Assembly: GCA_964567125.1 (NCBI GenBank)
Contig: CAZMLC010000089.1
Coordinates: 1-9,686, forward strand
Direction: 5' to 3'
Origin: CAZMLC01 sp964567125
GTDB taxonomy: Bacteria > Verrucomicrobiota > Kiritimatiellia > RFP12 > UBA1067
Length of the DNA: 9,686 nucleotides
Positions 5,568-9,686 of this stretch are shown here, piece after piece. The notes beneath the pieces are model-generated. The model had not been told where the DNA came from and made no database searches. It saw nothing but the letters and a program-made list of their open reading frames with translations. Both the position numbers and the translations under genes were made by a program. The first letter of the stretch is position 1, and the number at the start of each line of letters is the position of its first letter.

Positions 5568-7748
5568 ATGAAGCATATTGTATTAGGCGCGATGATCGCC
5601 TGTTCCTCATTCGCTCTTGGCGATGGCGCCGAGTATGTGAATCCCTTCGTCGGCGGCGCCGACAACGGCCATACCTTTCCCGGGGCCTGTGTGCCCTTCG
5701 GTTTGATTCAGGCCAGCCCTGACACGGGCAACTGCACCTGGCAATACTGCTCAGGCTACATGTTCCTCGATGAAAAAATCTGGGGCTTTTCGCAGACGCA
5801 TCTGAACGGCACGGGCTGCCCTGACCTCGGCGACGTGCTCCTGATGCCCTTCACGGGCGCGATTGAGCGCGAAAACTATCACAGCGCCTACAGCAAAGCC
5901 ACGCAGAAAGCTGAACCGGGCTTCTACGCCGTCACTTTGGATGACCACAAGGTCGACGTTCAGATCACGGCCGCGCCACACGTCGCGTTCCACCGCTACA
6001 CCTACAAAGGCGGTCCGGCACGCTTGCTCGTGGATCTGCAATACGGCATTGTCAGCGGCAAGAAGGCCTTGTCCCACCATGTACTGGAAAACACCACCAC
6101 GCTCGTGGATAAGCAGACCCTGACCGGTCACACCAAAACGCACGTCTGGACGCGGCGCGACTATTTCTACGTGGTTACGTTCGACAAGCCGTACGCCGCA
6201 GTCAAACAGCTCCCGGCAGCCGAAGGCGAGAAGGCACCGCGCTATGTTTTTGACTTCGACCTCAAGCCCGGCGACGTGCTGCAGGTCAAGGTCGCGCTCT
6301 CGTCAACCAGCGTTGAAGGTGCGCAGAAGAATCTGGCCGCGGAAGTTCCGAACTGGGATTTCAAGCAGGTGCGCAAAGCAGCCGCAAAGGCGTGGGGCGA
6401 ACTGTTTGACCGCGTGGATATCGATGGCACGGATGAACAGAAGGCGAACTTCTACACCTCGCTCTACCATCTCTTCATCCAGCCGAACAATATCGCGGAC
6501 GTCGATGGCCGTTATCGTGGAGCCGATGACCAGATCCATGAAGCCCGCGGCGGCATGCACTACTCCACGCTCTCGCTCTGGGACACCTTCCGTGCCGCGC
6601 ATCCGCTCTATACGATCCTCGCGCCCGAACGCGTCGACGGCTTTGTCAACACCATGATCGCCCAGCAGCGTCAACAGGGCTTTTTGCCCATCTGGGCGCT
6701 GTGGGGACAGGAAACCTACTGCATGATCGGCAACCACGCCGTACCTGTGATCGTGGACGCGTATCTGAAGGGCTATCGCGGCTTTGATGTTGAAGCCGCC
6801 TTTGACGCGATTGAAAAATCGTTGACCGGCACGTTCCCGAAGCAGCGGAAAAACGACTGGGCCGTCTACAACAAATACGGCTACCTGCCGTTGGACATCG
6901 TCAAGGGCGAATCCGTCTCACGCGTGCTGGAGTACGCGATGGACGATGACTGCGCAGCCCGCATGGCCAAGGCGCTGGGCAAAAAGGAGGCTGAAGCCTT
7001 CTTTGCGAAACGTGCCCAGAACTACCGCAACGTCTTTGATCCTGAAACCAAATTCATGCGTGGCAAGGACAGCAAGGGCAACTGGCGCACGCCGTTTGAT
7101 CCCTTCATGCTCGGGCATGGCGCCGGCACGCCGAATGATTTTACAGAAGGCAATTCGTGGCAGTACACCTGGCATGTGCAGCAGGCCCCGGATGCGCTGA
7201 TTGCGCTCATGGGCGGCAAAAAGGCCTTTGCGGACAAGCTCGACTCGCTCTTCACCGCGCCCAGCACGGTGGCCGGCCAGGGTTTTGTTCTGGATGTCTC
7301 CGGCTTAGTCGGACAATACGCGCACGGCAATGAGCCCAGCCATCATGTGGCCTATCTCTTCCAGTTCGCGGACCGCGGCTGGCGTACGCAGGAGCTGATT
7401 CGCGAGATCTGTGACCGCTTCTATGTCAATCGTCCTGATGGTCTCTGCGGCAACGACGACTGCGGACAGATGTCGGCCTGGTACGTCTTCGCCTGTATGG
7501 GCTTCTATCCGGTCAATCCGTGCAACGACGGCTATGTGCTCGGCGCTCCGCAGGTGGAGAAAATCACGCTGAAGCTGCCGAACGGCAAGAAGCTGGTCAT
7601 TCGCGCCAAGAACCTTTCCAAGAAAAACAAGTATGTGGAGAAGGTGGAATTGAACGGAACACCTGTCGCGGGCTTCAAGATTAGCCATGGCGACATCATG
7701 AACGGTGGCACGCTCACCTTCACCATGACCGACCGCGCGCAGAAATAA
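5568..7748 (+). CDS. Secreted GH92 family alpha-mannosidase
   Basis: 726 aa, normal family length. An N-terminal signal peptide (MKHIVLGAMIACSSFALG, cleavage near 18-20) sends it across the inner membrane. Cys12 gives only a poor lipobox. The mature protein opens with the GH92 hallmark YVNPFVGG, then NGHTFPGACVPFGLIQASP, and continues with GFSQTHLNGTGC, WDTFRAAHPLYTIL, TEGNSWQYTWHV (around 526-537), HGNEPSHHVAYLFQ and GNDDCGQMSAWY (628 on). The EGNSWQY and GNDDCG motifs should carry the general acid and the base-activating residues of this calcium-dependent, inverting family (from memory of family structures). It is likely an exo-acting alpha-mannosidase, commonly alpha-1,2, on N-glycans or mannans; exact linkage is not readable here. 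Start: AAGGAG 8 nt upstream of ATG. It is the last gene of the plus-strand run and ends just before a strong terminator. Confidence 0.95.
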   Translation: MKHIVLGAMIACSSFALGDGAEYVNPFVGGADNGHTFPGACVPFGLIQASPDTGNCTWQYCSGYMFLDEKIWGFSQTHLNGTGCPDLGDVLLMPFTGAIERENYHSAYSKATQKAEPGFYAVTLDDHKVDVQITAAPHVAFHRYTYKGGPARLLVDLQYGIVSGKKALSHHVLENTTTLVDKQTLTGHTKTHVWTRRDYFYVVTFDKPYAAVKQLPAAEGEKAPRYVFDFDLKPGDVLQVKVALSSTSVEGAQKNLAAEVPNWDFKQVRKAAAKAWGELFDRVDIDGTDEQKANFYTSLYHLFIQPNNIADVDGRYRGADDQIHEARGGMHYSTLSLWDTFRAAHPLYTILAPERVDGFVNTMIAQQRQQGFLPIWALWGQETYCMIGNHAVPVIVDAYLKGYRGFDVEAAFDAIEKSLTGTFPKQRKNDWAVYNKYGYLPLDIVKGESVSRVLEYAMDDDCAARMAKALGKKEAEAFFAKRAQNYRNVFDPETKFMRGKDSKGNWRTPFDPFMLGHGAGTPNDFTEGNSWQYTWHVQQAPDALIALMGGKKAFADKLDSLFTAPSTVAGQGFVLDVSGLVGQYAHGNEPSHHVAYLFQFADRGWRTQELIREICDRFYVNRPDGLCGNDDCGQMSAWYVFACMGFYPVNPCNDGYVLGAPQVEKITLKLPNGKKLVIRAKNLSKKNKYVEKVELNGTPVAGFKISHGDIMNGGTLTFTMTDRAQK

Positions 7749-7764
7749 ACAGTGCGCCATTCAG

Positions 7765-7808
7765 GCACGAAAAAAAGCGCGTGTGCATCACACGCGCTTT
7801 TTTTGTGC
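7765..7808. terminator. Bidirectional intrinsic terminator between convergent genes
   Basis: A perfect 10-bp stem AGCGCGTGTG / CACACGCGCT (7776-7785 and 7789-7798) has a 3-nt CAT loop. It is flanked by seven As on the left and seven Ts on the right, and the outer GCAC/GTGC can extend the pairing. It gives a GC-rich hairpin with a U-tract on both strands, so it can end both the GH92 transcript and the minus-strand parvulin transcript (stop at 7824). Confidence 0.93.
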
Positions 7809-7823
7809 AACGTTTTTCCGTCG

Positions 7824-8261
7824 CTAGTCACGTACAATCGTAGCCTGCGCCACAAGCGTCTCATACGTCTGATCCAGCAGCGCGGCGAACGCGTCGTCGA
7901 AGAGCTGCTTCTCGATATCGTTCTTCACCTCATCCAGCGTTAACTTCCGTGCAGCCTCATGGCGCATGACCATAAAGAGGTGCAACGTGTTTTCACCGGA
8001 ATCCACGACTTCGCTGATTTCCAGTTCCTTCAACGCAAAAATCTTTTCCTCAAAGGCGGGATACTGTCCCCGCGTAAGCACGCCGAAGAGCCCTTGATCA
8101 ACAGAATATGAATCCGAGGCATTCAGCGCAGCCTTCCAGTCTATCTTTTTATCGAGAATATCCTGACGGAGGCGACAGAGAAAGAGAAAAACGGAAGCGG
8201 TACTCTCCGTCGGCGGAACGTGTTTGCAGATGTGCGATACCGCCCAATATTCCGGCTGATC
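7824..8261 (-). CDS. Parvulin-type peptidyl-prolyl isomerase, C-terminal part (N-terminus lost in assembly gap)
   Basis: 145 codons plus a stop are visible. The fragment matches a PpiC/SurA-like rotamase domain: an opening strand with SHICKHVPP (the conserved histidine of the usual RHILV strand), a helix LRQDILDKKIDWKAALNAS, then DQGLFGVLTRGQYPAFEEKIFALKELEISEVV. Next is NTLHLFMVM (second active-site histidine, normally GYHII). It ends with a charged helical tail (LTLDEVKNDIEKQLFDDAFAALLDQTY), typical after parvulin domains. The N-terminal chaperone or signal region, if any, is in the gap. Such proteins usually catalyse prolyl isomerisation of exported proteins in the periplasm. It is downstream of the GH109 gene on the same strand. 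The divergence from textbook motifs means a non-catalytic chaperone role is possible. Confidence 0.75.
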   Translation of the reverse strand, partial: DQPEYWAVSHICKHVPPTESTASVFLFLCRLRQDILDKKIDWKAALNASDSYSVDQGLFGVLTRGQYPAFEEKIFALKELEISEVVDSGENTLHLFMVMRHEAARKLTLDEVKNDIEKQLFDDAFAALLDQTYETLVAQATIVRD

Positions 8262-8361
8262 NNNNNNNNNNNNNNNNNNNNNNNNNNNNNNNNNNNNNNN
8301 NNNNNNNNNNNNNNNNNNNNNNNNNNNNNNNNNNNNNNNNNNNNNNNNNNNNNNNNNNNNN
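8262..8361. other. Assembly gap 2 (100 Ns)
   Basis: Exactly 100 unknown bases, probably a scaffold filler of unknown real size. It hides the last residues and stop of the GH109 gene and the N-terminal part and start of the parvulin gene. The two flanking coding stretches happen to be in the same frame when the Ns are counted as 100, which creates a false 620-residue fused reading frame. Confidence 0.95.
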
Positions 8362-9686
8362 GCCGTCTTCCAGCCGCCCCGCGTGAAATCAGGAATATCC
8401 ATCGACGAACCGCGCCGCACGGTGGACTTCTCCGTCAGCTCGACCAAACTACTCCACGACGCTGCATCGTAGACATCCATGTCAAGCGGCAGTCCCTTTT
8501 GCAGACAGTAGCAGAGCCGCAGATCCATCAGGAAGTCCATGCCGCCATGCCCGCCGACCTTCTTGGCGATTTCGCCGCTGCTCTTCCACAGCGGATGCTT
8601 ATACTCCTCACGCACTTTCTGCAACTCCGCATCGCTGAGCCAACCGTGCGCCTTGGGCTCAAAGGCAATGCGCAGCGGATAGTCCGACAGAATGCCCTTT
8701 GTGCCGGAGATCGTATTGATCCGGCTGTAGGGCCGCGGACTGGTGGTATCGTGCTGCACCATGATGGTACGACCCTTGTTGGTCTTAATCACGGTCGTGC
8801 TCATATCGCCGAGCATGTAGGAAGCCTTGGCCTGTTCGCTCGCCTTACCAAAGGTCTTGGCCGCATATTCACTCAAACCGAATTGCGCGGAACTGATCGA
8901 GGTCAGATACTCGAACTTATCGCCGCGGTTGATGTTCATGTACTGGGCAATCGGACCCAAGCCATGCATCGGATAGGGACACCCCGTGTGCGCCTTGCTG
9001 TAGTTCAGCCGCCACATCCCCTGATAGCCGTTGGCATTGAATTTCGCGGCGCGCAGATCGTGGATATATGCGCCTTCACCGTGCACCAGTTCGCCCAGCA
9101 TGCCCTTGCGGCAGAGCATCAGCGCCAACATCTCATTCTCACCGTAACAGCAGTTTTCCAGCATCATGTAGTGCCGGCGCGTCTTCTCGCTTGTCTCAAC
9201 CAGCTCCCAGCACTGATCCACAGTCACCGCAGCCGGGATTTCAGAAACCGCATGCTTGCCCGCCTTCATCGCATAAACCGCCATCGGCGTATGCCAGAGC
9301 CACGGTGTGGTGATGTAGACCAGATTGACTTCCGGCAGTTCGACCATCTTTTTCCAGACATCCAAGGAGCCGGAAAAGACTTGAGGCGCCTTTTTCCCCG
9401 CCTTGACCAGGAGGTCGCGCTGACGCTCCGCACGTTCAGGAATCAAATCGCACACAGCCACCACTTCAACATTCGGAATCGCGGATAAACGACCTACAGC
9501 GCCAGGTCCGCGCGCACCCAGACCGACAATACCGACTTTGACCGTCGGCAGCGGTTCGGCCGCAAAACCCATCATGGTTCCACCTTCGGCACACCCGTTG
9601 ACCGTCGCACAGCCTGACAGCTTACTGGCTGCAACTGTCGCAACGCCCATCCATGCGGCGCGCGAAATAAATTCACGTCTGTTCAT
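8362..9686 (-). CDS. GH109 family protein (NAD-dependent alpha-N-acetylgalactosaminidase type), Tat-exported; 3' end in assembly gap
   Basis: 441 residues from ATG 9686 to the gap. The N-terminus is a twin-arginine signal (MNRREFISRAAWMG) followed by a clean lipobox LSGC (Cys26), so it may be a Tat-exported lipoprotein. Next is a Rossmann NAD site VGIVGLGARGPG (51-62), then TTPWLWHTPM, SEIPAAVT (Glu149) and MMLENCCYGENE. Further on are HGEGAYIHDLR, MWRLNY, MHGLGPIAQYMNINRGDKFEYL (from 240), SSAQFGLSEY, DVYDAASWSS and the end motif PDFTRGGWK. This series is that of GH109 rather than of general Gfo/Idh/MocA dehydrogenases; the usual EKP lysine motif is EIP here. Family members use a tightly bound NAD+ in an oxidation-elimination-addition-reduction cycle to remove terminal alpha-GalNAc from blood-group A or mucin-type glycans. 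Only about 10-40 C-terminal residues appear to be missing. The start coincides with the window edge, so no RBS can be judged. Confidence 0.9.

Noticed and set aside
7765..7808. Inverted repeat as an insertion-sequence end or CRISPR-like repeat
   Set aside because: It is a single copy with A and T tracts on either side of a hairpin between convergent genes, which is the form of a bidirectional terminator.
8220..9488. 422-codon open frame on the plus strand running through the Ns
   Set aside because: Complement of the GH109 and parvulin genes. It depends on unknown bases and is Arg/His/Gln-rich with no recognisable domain.
8362..9686. Ordinary Gfo/Idh/MocA sugar dehydrogenase
   Set aside because: The Rossmann fold is shared, but EIP replaces EKP and the chain of motifs (HGEGAYIHDLR, HGLGPIAQYMNINRGD, PDFTRG) is that of GH109.

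Overview
The window is ordinary bacterial coding DNA: moderately GC-rich, densely packed, with strong Shine-Dalgarno sites. It carries two runs of exactly 100 Ns (2601-2700 and 8262-8361). These look like scaffold gaps of unknown real size, so this is probably a draft or metagenome-assembled contig. The mix of genes points to a member of the Planctomycetes-Verrucomicrobia-Chlamydiae group, perhaps a gut- or rumen-type Kiritimatiellae or Verrucomicrobia: a secreted NIPSNAP protein, a Tat-exported GH109, a GH92, and a membrane kinase-like protein with a Pro/Ala-rich linker. That placement is inference from gene content, not from a marker gene.

Layout. (1) 1-1969, minus strand: an AmmeMemoRadiSam operon. 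A radical SAM enzyme comes first, followed 14 nt later by a MEMO1-type protein whose frame runs on into the start of an AMMECR1 domain and off the left edge. This is a fused MEMO1-AMMECR1 gene. (2) 1970-2193: a short divergent promoter region with a sigma70-like candidate on each strand. (3) 2194-2600, plus: the N-terminal half of a secreted NIPSNAP-family protein, cut by gap 1. (4) 2701-7748, plus: a tightly packed run of a DUF362 protein with a C-terminal 2x[4Fe-4S] ferredoxin module (5' end lost in gap 1), a single-pass membrane Ser/Thr-kinase-like protein, and a secreted GH92 alpha-mannosidase. (5) 7765-7808: a strong bidirectional intrinsic terminator between the convergent units. (6) 7824-9686, minus: a Tat-exported GH109-family protein (NAD-dependent alpha-N-acetylgalactosaminidase type), gap 2, then the C-terminal part of a parvulin-type peptidyl-prolyl isomerase.

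Working together: GH92 and GH109 both attack sugars typical of animal glycans (alpha-mannose on N-glycans; alpha-GalNAc on mucins or blood-group A). This suggests host-glycan use. The parvulin may help fold exported proteins. The AmmeMemoRadiSam cluster is widely conserved but has no function I can state with confidence.

The most interesting object is the kinase-like membrane protein at 3712-5544. It keeps the kinase fold landmarks but has lost the Gly loop, the VAIK lysine (His), the helix-C glutamate (Ile), the HRD aspartate (Asn) and the metal-binding asparagine (Val). It is therefore a predicted pseudokinase receptor, placed between a DUF362 iron-sulfur protein and a glycosidase. I saw no CRISPR array, tRNA, rRNA or insertion sequence.
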